Assembly (NCBI GenBank): GCA_016291185.1
Contig: JAEFAI010000045.1
Span: 1-12,878, forward strand
From: Bacteroidales bacterium
Lineage (GTDB): Bacteria > Bacteroidota > Bacteroidia > Bacteroidales > UBA932
DNA length: 12,878 nt
Reading direction: 5' to 3'
Positions within the stretch are counted from its first letter, which is position 1; each line of letters starts with the position of its first letter. Below are positions 1-5,418 of this stretch, in pieces. Under the pieces are notes generated by a model. That model saw only the letters and a list, made by a program, of their open reading frames with translations, was not told the DNA's origin and ran no database searches. The translations under genes and the position numbers were made by a program.

Positions 1-315
1 CGCCAGCCGGAAGCGGAAGCAGGCCGCGCAGCGGGCGCCCCGCTCTGGCTCGCGCTCGAGCCCGCGGACCGCCGCCAGCCAGGCGTCGTGGTCATATTCG
101 TCGGCCACGACCTCCACGCCCATCACTTCGCCATAGCGGCGCAGCTCCGACAGGCGCAGTTCGTATTCCTCGCGCGGAGCGATATTCGAATTGCTGAAGA
201 AGACGACCGGCCGGATCCCGCTGTCCCGGAGGCATTCGAGCACCGCTCCGGAACAAGGCGCGCAACACGCGTGCAGCAGGATGTCCCGGGCGCCGCCCGG
301 CGCTTCGACCGTCAT
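1..315 (-). CDS. queH: Epoxyqueuosine reductase QueH, N-terminal part (runs off left edge)
   Basis: QueH reduces epoxyqueuosine to queuosine in tRNA, the last step of queuosine synthesis, in the cytoplasm; it is the non-cobalamin alternative to QueG. The reverse strand reads 105 in-frame codons from an ATG at 315 to the window edge. Visible family marks are LLHACCAPCS (Cys17, Cys18, Cys21), FFSNSNI followed by an EEY segment (residues 39-51), and ERGARCAACFRFRL near residues 91-104 with Cys96 and Cys99; the paired cysteines are the expected Fe-S and metal ligands. About half of a usual-length protein (roughly 180-210 residues) lies outside the window. The ATG shares one base with the stop of the upstream regulator gene (TAATG), so the two are probably co-transcribed and translationally coupled. 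Family assignment is firm; linkage to the regulator's signal is inference. Confidence 0.94.
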   Translation of the reverse strand, partial: MTVEAPGGARDILLHACCAPCSGAVLECLRDSGIRPVVFFSNSNIAPREEYELRLSELRRYGEVMGVEVVADEYDHDAWLAAVRGLEREPERGARCAACFRFRLA

Positions 316-1253
316 TATTCGATAGAATTGATGTCGATCAGGTTGTTGAGGATGGCATACACCGTCAGGCCCGGCACCGTGCGGATGCCCGTCTTGCGGG
401 TGATGTTCTTGCGGTGCGTGATCACCGTGTTGATGGAGATGTTGTGCTTGTCGGCGATCTCCTTGTTGAGCAGGCCCTGCGCCACGCTCACCAGGATCTC
501 CTTCTCGCGGTCGGACAGCTCCAGGCGCTGCTCCGGCTCTTCGTCCTGCTCGCGTGCGCGGTCGCGGAAGCGCTGGGGATTCTCCAGCAGGCGCACCATC
601 GGCACCAGGACGTGGTCCTCGATGTAGGTGTGGCATTTCAGGTCTTCCTGCAGGGCGTAGATGCGCACCAGCAGGTCCAGGCGGATGTCGTTGTCGCAGA
701 CGGCGGGCAGCGATTTCATCACCAGGTTCTTGAAGTCGCCCAGCTTCTCGTCGATGTTGGAGTGGTTCTCCTCGAAGCGGTCGATCGAGAAGCCCGGCCG
801 GGACTGCCCGATGATCAGCCCCTGGACATAGGGGATGACTTCCTGCTCCTCGAAGCCGAAGTGGTTCTTGACCTCGGCCTTGTAGCCGCGGAAGAAGTTC
901 CACACCACGTCCTGCTGCTTCTGCTGGCAGGGTTCGAGCAGTTTCGTAATCGACTTTTCCATCTCGGAAATCGCCCGGTTGAGGTAGTAGTCGTGCGACT
1001 GGTGCATATAGCGGAGGATGTCGCCCACGTGGCAGCGGCGCAGCAGCTCCATCGACGGTTTGAAATTCGGGAACGTATATACTTCGCAGAGGAGGATGAC
1101 CGTGTCCGGATCCAGGCCGGACGAGATGCAGACCTCAGAAATGGTCTTCTCTCCGAAACTGCCGTTAATGCCGACGCGCGCTAAGACACCGAGGAGGCGG
1201 TAATTAGCCTCGACAAGCCGCGCGACTTTCATGTTGCTCGTAAACTTGTCCAT
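315..1253 (-). CDS. RIC/YtfE-like hemerythrin domain fused to LuxR-type DNA-binding domain (transcription regulator)
   Basis: A 312-residue predicted one-component regulator. Residues 7-58 resemble the ScdA_N/DUF542 domain of RIC proteins (VGINGSFGEKTISEVC), but the usual Cys-Cys pair is absent. Residues about 75-222 form a hemerythrin-like four-helix domain with candidate di-iron ligands H84, H131, E135, H164, H208 and E212. From memory, E. coli YtfE/RIC uses H84, H129, E133, H160, H204 and E208, so spacing is nearly conserved. A charged linker (228-245) leads to a LuxR-family helix-turn-helix at 246-310 (LSDREKEILVSVAQGLLNKEIA, recognition helix near SINTVITHRKNI). Family knowledge links RIC domains to nitrosative and oxidative stress and iron-sulfur repair; sensing of NO, O2 or redox here is inference. 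The ATG at 1253 lies 7 bases past a TAAATTTG -7 element, so the message may be nearly leaderless. Met8 is the only close alternative start. queH follows with a one-base overlap. Confidence 0.88.
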   Translation of the reverse strand: MDKFTSNMKVARLVEANYRLLGVLARVGINGSFGEKTISEVCISSGLDPDTVILLCEVYTFPNFKPSMELLRRCHVGDILRYMHQSHDYYLNRAISEMEKSITKLLEPCQQKQQDVVWNFFRGYKAEVKNHFGFEEQEVIPYVQGLIIGQSRPGFSIDRFEENHSNIDEKLGDFKNLVMKSLPAVCDNDIRLDLLVRIYALQEDLKCHTYIEDHVLVPMVRLLENPQRFRDRAREQDEEPEQRLELSDREKEILVSVAQGLLNKEIADKHNISINTVITHRKNITRKTGIRTVPGLTVYAILNNLIDINSIE

Positions 1254-1260
1254 ACATCTA

Positions 1261-1293
1261 CAAATTTAGTAAATATTTTTTGCGAATTACAGA
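1261..1293 (-). promoter_or_regulatory. Candidate promoter of the hemerythrin regulator-queH unit
   Basis: Read on the minus strand, TAAATTTG (1268-1261) matches the Bacteroidetes -7 consensus TAnnTTTG exactly. A weak -33 (TCTG, 1293-1290) sits 21 bases upstream. Transcription would start only a few bases before the ATG at 1253. It overlaps the divergent tRNA promoter. Confidence 0.5.
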
Positions 1294-1309
1294 AATATAC
1301 CTATTTTTG
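1279..1309 (+). promoter_or_regulatory. Promoter of tRNA-Leu
   Basis: TTTG at 1279-1282 and TATTTTTG at 1302-1309 are separated by 19 bases, a full match to the Bacteroidetes housekeeping promoter form TTTG-N19-21-TAnnTTTG. The expected start site, a few bases after 1309, lies about 10 bases before the mature tRNA. Confidence 0.75.
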
Positions 1310-1325
1310 CAGTCCCAAAACAACT

Positions 1326-1408
1326 GCGGTAGTGGTGAAATGGTAGACACGCTACTTTGAGGGGGTAGTGGGCATTGGCCTGTGTGAGTTCGACTCTCAC
1401 CTACCGCA
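1326..1408 (+). tRNA. tRNA-Leu(GAG)
   Basis: An 83-base class II tRNA. The acceptor stem pairs GCGGTAG (1326-1332) with CTACCGC (1401-1407), with discriminator A at 1408. The anticodon stem is CTACT (1352-1356) with GGTAG (1364-1368) around the loop TTGAGGG, giving anticodon GAG at 1359-1361, which reads CTC and CTT leucine codons. A long variable arm (1369-1383) with a short stem is typical of leucine tRNAs. The T arm is GTGAG, TTCGACT, CTCAC (1384-1400). The 3' CCA is not encoded (CG follows the discriminator), so it must be added after transcription. CTC is frequent in the GC-rich genes nearby. Confidence 0.96.
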
Positions 1409-1410
1409 CG

Positions 1411-1443
1411 AAAGACAAGTTCGAAAGGACTTGTCTTTTTTTT
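1411..1443 (+). terminator. Intrinsic terminator after tRNA-Leu
   Basis: AAAGACAAGTTC (1411-1422) pairs with GGACTTGTCTTT (1427-1438), 12 pairs including one T-G wobble, around a GAAA tetraloop. The T run extends to 1443. It begins 2 bases after the tRNA and its T tract abuts the promoter of the next gene. Confidence 0.9.
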
Positions 1444-1449
1444 GTCCAG

Positions 1450-1471
1450 GAATCTGAATATCTTTGTTCAG
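1450..1471 (+). promoter_or_regulatory. Candidate promoter core of the lipoprotein gene (repeated at 3267-3288)
   Basis: TATCTTTG at 1459-1466 matches the TAnnTTTG -7 element and lies 26 bases before the chosen ATG at 1493. At the expected -33 distance there is only the T tract of the tRNA terminator, so the -33 is poor. The surrounding 22 bases (GAATCTG, two variable bases, TATCTTTGTTCAG) recur with 20 identical positions before the gene at 3313. Confidence 0.55.
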
Positions 1472-1492
1472 ACCCTTTATCCTGATTGCGCC

Positions 1493-1912
1493 ATGAACTA
1501 TAGAAACTTGGGATTATTCATCTTATCCATCCTTCTTCTTTCCTGCTCTCCCGGGACACAGTTGACTTTGAATTCTTCTTTTAAGGATACGCGCGCGACA
1601 AACATGAAAGTCATTGTCCCCAATAACGATCTGATCGATGCCTATCAAATCAAGGAGGGCCGTGTCGCATACACGGTCGGGGGAAAAAACGGGGAAATCG
1701 TATATGTACAAACTATCGACAAAGCTTTCACCGTCGGCGGCCTGCGGGTAGGCGACCCGCTGCCCAAAGCATTTGCCGACAGGGAAATAGGATACCGCCT
1801 GGGCTGGGGCTATTATGTCGAGATAGAAGCGGGGTGGTATGCCGGCTTCGATCACACGACCAGGCCGACCGAAGGTTCCCGGATCCAATGGTTCTTCAAA
1901 TACGCCTTTTAA
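1493..1912 (+). CDS. Small predicted lipoprotein of unknown function
   Basis: A 139-residue protein. The reading frame is open further upstream (to 1442), but I place the start at the ATG at 1493 because it directly precedes a classic lipoprotein signal: NYR, a hydrophobic stretch, then LLSC with the lipidated cysteine at residue 18, and because the candidate -7 element lies just upstream. Mature residues 19-139 are probably periplasmic or surface-exposed. The C-terminal half carries KNGEIVYVQTIDKAFTVGG, then LRVGDPLPKAF and a glycine/aromatic-rich GYRLGWGYYVEIEAGWYAGF (residues 65-119), suggesting a small beta-rich fold that binds or caps something. I do not recognise a family. It is the first of four genes on this strand with lower GC than their neighbours; the next begins 31 bases later and may be co-transcribed. 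Confidence 0.78.
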   Translation: MNYRNLGLFILSILLLSCSPGTQLTLNSSFKDTRATNMKVIVPNNDLIDAYQIKEGRVAYTVGGKNGEIVYVQTIDKAFTVGGLRVGDPLPKAFADREIGYRLGWGYYVEIEAGWYAGFDHTTRPTEGSRIQWFFKYAF

Positions 1913-1943
1913 TATATTTAGTCGTTATTTCGGAGTCTGCGCT

Positions 1944-3242
1944 ATGAAAAAAGTTTTATCTGTTTTTTTGTTGATAATGGCGTTCTGCCTGCCGTCGATG
2001 GGGCAGATCCGGGAGATATTTGATAGCGGAGAGTCTGTTGATTATACCGGTGGTTTAGTATTCGAAACGCTCGGAGAATCCATCTATTCATACAGATTCG
2101 TTTATGGACGGTACCCGGAAGACAAACAAGCCCTTCTTGACTTTCAACGGGAGCTATCCAAAGTTGAAGCAAAAAAGAGCGAGCGGTGGTTTCATGGCCC
2201 CCTCAATCTGTTCGTCGGCGGCGAGTATCATGATTATAGCCGCTTTATCGACCTGCTCGCCAAGAGGGACAGTCTTATTGCCGTGGATCTGAATGACCCC
2301 GGGAATGTGCTTACGGTTTCCGGAGATACGTGTACTTTCACCTATGCAAAAGCCACGAGAGAGTCATACTATTTGGCCTTCGACGAGAGGTATTCCGACC
2401 TGAAACTCCGTGCTATCCAATGCATCGGCGGGCCAGAGGTTTTACAGAAAAAGGATTATAGAAGCTTTCGGCAGCATATTCGCACCCTTGCCTATGACAA
2501 GAATGGAAAGTGCCTGTGGCCGCTTTGTTCAGAAGCACCTTACTTGTCTCGGGAAGATGATTGGGAGTTTCGTTATGTTGTATCAAGAGATCCTGGAAAC
2601 TATGCTGACGGGAGCGGTTATTCGCTGGCCAGGCCAGTGCTTATCCCTTTCACGATAACCAGAAGCGGGAAGTTAAGTTATGATGTGTCGTGCTTGGATG
2701 GCCTTCAATTGTATTGCCGGGCTTTTCGCGATTTAAACTCTACGGCGGATTCGGAAGGCACTATAACGATAGAAGAAGCTCTTGACCCGGACTATCGGGA
2801 AGCGATCAAGACCTATACAAAGACCTTTTTCGATGAGCATGAGGAAGTCGATAGAATGGAACTCTGGGAGCTGGTCCTCTTCAACAATCCACCGGAGTGT
2901 CTGAAAGACGAACTGACTGGATTGAGAGTTTTAAATCTTTCCGATATTGACACCCCTCCATTGTGCAACGGAGTACCGTTCCCGGAAGGATTCCTTCCTG
3001 AATACCTTCGCAGATTCCATCCTGAAAAGAGTGAAGAGAATCCGTATCGTTACGCTGTGCAGTTTGTTATCGACAAGAACGGGAAACTGCTTGCTCCAAG
3101 GTTTAAGGGCAAGACTTCCGAGATGCTCAGTGCTTATGAAAAACAGATTCTCGAGAGGGTGAGCCAGATGCAGGATTGGGAGCCGGGCAGAGATAAGGGG
3201 ATTCCGGTCGATGTGTTTATAACCGTGCCTGAAATCTTCTAA
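1944..3242 (+). CDS. Secreted protein with C-terminal TonB_C-like domain, otherwise unknown
   Basis: A 432-residue exported protein. The ATG at 1944 is chosen over upstream in-frame codons because it begins a clear signal peptide (KK, hydrophobic residues 4-18, likely cleavage after Gly20). Residues about 367-432 resemble the TonB C-terminal domain: YAVQFVIDKNGKLLAPRF, an amphipathic helix AYEKQILERVSQM, then DWEPGRDKGIPVDVFITVPEIF, compare the family pattern W.PG...GkpV....tvP..F. Related strand-turn pieces occur at 181-195 (YDKNGK) and 231-248 (FTITRSGKLSYDV), hinting at degenerate repeats. No N-terminal transmembrane anchor, proline-rich spacer or peptidase motif is seen, so it is not an ordinary TonB. 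In Bacteroidetes such domains often occur on envelope proteins without a known energy-transducing role. Codons are AT-richer than in flanking genes (AGA, TTA and ATA appear). Function unknown; only the C-terminal fold is assigned with some confidence. Confidence 0.8.
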   Translation: MKKVLSVFLLIMAFCLPSMGQIREIFDSGESVDYTGGLVFETLGESIYSYRFVYGRYPEDKQALLDFQRELSKVEAKKSERWFHGPLNLFVGGEYHDYSRFIDLLAKRDSLIAVDLNDPGNVLTVSGDTCTFTYAKATRESYYLAFDERYSDLKLRAIQCIGGPEVLQKKDYRSFRQHIRTLAYDKNGKCLWPLCSEAPYLSREDDWEFRYVVSRDPGNYADGSGYSLARPVLIPFTITRSGKLSYDVSCLDGLQLYCRAFRDLNSTADSEGTITIEEALDPDYREAIKTYTKTFFDEHEEVDRMELWELVLFNNPPECLKDELTGLRVLNLSDIDTPPLCNGVPFPEGFLPEYLRRFHPEKSEENPYRYAVQFVIDKNGKLLAPRFKGKTSEMLSAYEKQILERVSQMQDWEPGRDKGIPVDVFITVPEIF

Positions 3243-3266
3243 GGATCCCGGAAAGGAGTTTCATAT

Positions 3267-3288
3267 GAATCTGTGTATCTTTGTTCAG
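3267..3288 (+). promoter_or_regulatory. Candidate promoter core of the 3313 gene (repeat of 1450-1471)
   Basis: TATCTTTG at 3276-3283 matches TAnnTTTG and lies 29 bases before the ATG at 3313. No good -33 TTTG is visible. This 22-base block is identical to 1450-1471 at 20 positions, with only the two bases before TATCTTTG differing. It suggests the 3313-3688 pair starts its own transcript. Confidence 0.5.
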
Positions 3289-3312
3289 CGATCGATGATT
3301 TGAACTTGTATT

Positions 3313-3684
3313 ATGGGAACTTTTCGTTCAATCCACAAAAAGAAAGTGTTCGCCGGGGAATTCAAGGATGTCGTCCGGCGCTGTGCCGACAGGATCAACA
3401 ACCGCCCGTCTTATAAGATTACCGAGTTGGATGAGGACGGAGGTGTCATATGCTGTATGTATCTGGGGCTGATCCGCCGGGACTACCAAAGGAAATACCT
3501 TACCGAGGAAGAGACATATACCATTACGCTTTCATTCAAACAGATCCCCTCTGGTGTCGAATGTACCGGGTCCATCTCCGACCCGGTCCTTATGGAGGAT
3601 TACCGTGTGGGGCGTGTTCTCTTCGGCGGTTTTTTTGCGTGGCTCTGGCTTACCTGCTTCTTTCTGAAACTCCGGCTGGACTAA
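3313..3684 (+). CDS. Small protein with C-terminal membrane segment, unknown function
   Basis: A 123-residue protein starting at the ATG at 3313. There is no signal peptide; the N-terminus is basic (IHKKKVF). Residues 1-98 look like a soluble alpha/beta domain with a strand-rich centre (SYKITELDEDGGVICC, TYTITLSFKQIPSGVECTGS). Residues about 99-119 (VGRVLFGGFFAWLWLTCFFLKL) form one hydrophobic, aromatic-rich segment at the very C-terminus, followed by only a few residues, so the protein looks tail-anchored in the inner membrane with its body in the cytoplasm. No family recognised. The next gene starts 3 bases after the stop, so the pair is almost certainly co-transcribed. Confidence that it is a real gene rests on its own promoter-like site, tight coupling and coherent protein features rather than homology. 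Confidence 0.68.
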   Translation: MGTFRSIHKKKVFAGEFKDVVRRCADRINNRPSYKITELDEDGGVICCMYLGLIRRDYQRKYLTEEETYTITLSFKQIPSGVECTGSISDPVLMEDYRVGRVLFGGFFAWLWLTCFFLKLRLD

Positions 3685-3687
3685 AAT

Positions 3688-4386
3688 ATGAAATCTTTCC
3701 GCTTTATCTTAGTGCTGCTAGTCGCGGTGTGGGTGTCCGGTGGCACGCTGGATGCTCAGACGGATGGTGCGGATGCCCTCCGTTTCCCGGGTATCCACTC
3801 GCTGTCTTCCCGTAATTTGGACGAATTCTTTGTCCAATTGGAGCGTTGGTCTCAGGACGTGAAAGACAAGGCTGAACCCAATCGATATAATGACGTCCTC
3901 GTAGAGTTTTTCAAGGCAGAGTGGGGAGACATCGACCGCCTGCGCGGGGAATATGCCGTACTCCCCGTCGTGAAGGTCCTCGAATATGACTTCGACTTCG
4001 ATCCTGATTCCTGGAAAGAGAGTCTTCAAGAATACTGGCCTGTCTGCGACAGCATTCCTGCCCGGACCTCATATTATATACCTGTCGTCGAATGCGAGAA
4101 GAAGGTTTTGTACCTTACCCGGGAAGTCAAAGGCAGCATCTTGTCTTTCCTTAATTCCAAACGTGAGTGGCAGGAACGGTACAAGGTGTGCGCCAAGTAT
4201 ATACCCGTTTTGATGTGGCCGGACACTGCGGATGGATTCAAACTTGCCTCCTGGCCTTTGGATGATACAATCTACGTCGGAAGAAACGGATTTGTCTTTA
4301 TGTGTAATGGTTTGGGGCAGGGCGGCCTGTATTTCGTCCCCTGGGGCAAGGATCCGATAGAACTCCAATGGTGGATTGTCGGTTAG
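3688..4386 (+). CDS. Predicted exported protein of unknown function
   Basis: A 232-residue protein with a signal peptide (K2, R5, hydrophobic core at 6-18, likely cleavage after LDA at residue 23). Mature residues show a charged, probably helical part (about 40-90: LDEFFVQLERWSQDVKDK, DVLVEFFKAEWGDIDRLRG), acidic DFDFDPDSW near 101-109 and a C-terminal part rich in tryptophan and glycine (WPLDDTIYVGRNGFVF, LYFVPWGKDPIELQWWIVG). Four cysteines (C120, C136, C168, C206) could form disulfides if the protein is periplasmic. I recognise no family or catalytic motif. It begins 3 bases after the tail-anchored protein gene, implying a shared transcript and perhaps a shared job at the inner membrane. 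It is the last gene of the lower-GC block and is followed by a gene-free stretch. Confidence 0.75.
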   Translation: MKSFRFILVLLVAVWVSGGTLDAQTDGADALRFPGIHSLSSRNLDEFFVQLERWSQDVKDKAEPNRYNDVLVEFFKAEWGDIDRLRGEYAVLPVVKVLEYDFDFDPDSWKESLQEYWPVCDSIPARTSYYIPVVECEKKVLYLTREVKGSILSFLNSKREWQERYKVCAKYIPVLMWPDTADGFKLASWPLDDTIYVGRNGFVFMCNGLGQGGLYFVPWGKDPIELQWWIVG

Positions 4387-4447
4387 CTTGCTGAAAGCTT
4401 CCCGCTTCCCGCCGCGCCCGGCAAACCTTCCGCTTCGCTTCATCCCT

Positions 4448-4467
4448 CCCACGCCTTTCGGCGCGGG
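4448..4467 (+). repeat. GC-rich hairpin downstream of 4386
   Basis: CCC-A-CGCC pairs with GGCG-C-GGG around a TTTC loop, 7 pairs with one A/C mismatch. There is no T run after it, so it is at best a weak terminator or part of a dispersed intergenic repeat; the C/T-rich flanks look low-complexity. Confidence 0.4.
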
Positions 4468-4558
4468 CCCCTCCCGTTCACGAGGCCACGGGCGGCCATG
4501 GGTTTGGCTGGCTACCTTGACCGACGAATGAAAAAAATCATAAATTCGATATATTATT

Positions 4559-4589
4559 ATTGGAAAACAATAATTAATTATTATTTTTG
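4559..4589 (+). promoter_or_regulatory. Upstream candidate promoter (P1) of the efflux operon
   Basis: TATTTTTG at 4582-4589 matches TAnnTTTG exactly, with ATTG (4559-4562, one mismatch to TTTG) 19 bases upstream. It would give a leader of about 100 bases before the ATPase gene. The spacer holds the palindrome AATAATTAATTATT. Confidence 0.5.
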
Positions 4590-4604
4590 CGAAAGAGTCG
4601 CAAA
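4586..4604. promoter_or_regulatory. Candidate operator: inverted repeat TTTGCGA-N5-TCGCAAA
   Basis: Two perfect 7-base arms (4586-4592 and 4598-4604) flank AAGAG. The left arm includes the last four bases of the P1 -7 element and the repeat covers the expected start site, the classic place for a repressor site. As RNA it could also fold as a short hairpin at the 5' end. Confidence 0.4.
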
Positions 4605-4637
4605 CCTGAAAATATTATGAAAAATTTTAACCGGGTT

Positions 4638-4668
4638 CTTGCGCATATGAAAATAATATGTACCTTTG
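4638..4668 (+). promoter_or_regulatory. Downstream candidate promoter (P2) of the efflux operon
   Basis: TACCTTTG at 4661-4668 matches TAnnTTTG, with CTTG (4638-4641, one mismatch) 19 bases upstream. It lies 27 bases before the ATPase ATG at 4696, a normal leader length, so it is the likelier main promoter. Confidence 0.65.
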
Positions 4669-4695
4669 CAGTGTAATAGTTCAATAGGACACTAT

Positions 4696-5414
<719 letters not shown>

Positions 5415-5418
<4 letters not shown>

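Larger units (their letters stand above)
4387..4695. other. Gene-free 309-base stretch before the efflux operon
   Basis: I see no credible gene here. The left part (to about 4505) is GC-rich with small direct repeats (GCTTCCC twice at 4397-4410; GGCCACGGGC then GGCCATGGGT at 4484-4503) and a hairpin at 4448-4467. The right part is very AT-rich, with two promoter-like sites, a 14-base palindrome AATAATTAATTATT (4569-4582) and an inverted repeat TTTGCGA/TCGCAAA. A 19-codon open stretch at 4617-4676 is noted but not supported as a gene. Confidence 0.7.

Noticed and set aside
88..627. A 179-codon plus-strand frame near the left edge.
   Set aside because: It runs antisense across the queH/regulator junction; the minus strand carries recognisable QueH and LuxR motifs there.
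414..1184. A 256-codon plus-strand frame opposite the hemerythrin regulator, and similar long frames at 5379-6398 and 11181-12500 on the minus strand.
   Set aside because: All are antisense shadows of genes with intact family motifs, with V/L/D/A/H-rich low-complexity translations.
3252..3303. A 12-codon mini-ORF (ATG at 3265) with a good Shine-Dalgarno-like AAAGGAG 6 bases upstream.
   Set aside because: It coincides with the repeated promoter core; TAnnTTTG elements often give such short shadow peptides, the copy at 1450 has no ATG, and these bacteria rarely use Shine-Dalgarno sequences.
1326..4510. An integrated mobile element using tRNA-Leu as attachment site.
   Set aside because: By eye I found no copy of the tRNA 3' end (CTACCGCAC region) downstream, and no integrase, transposase or phage gene in the block.
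4617..4676. A 19-codon ORF between the two efflux promoters that could be a leader peptide.
   Set aside because: No run of regulatory codons, no ribosome site, and its end is simply the P2 -7 element. Only conservation could revive it.
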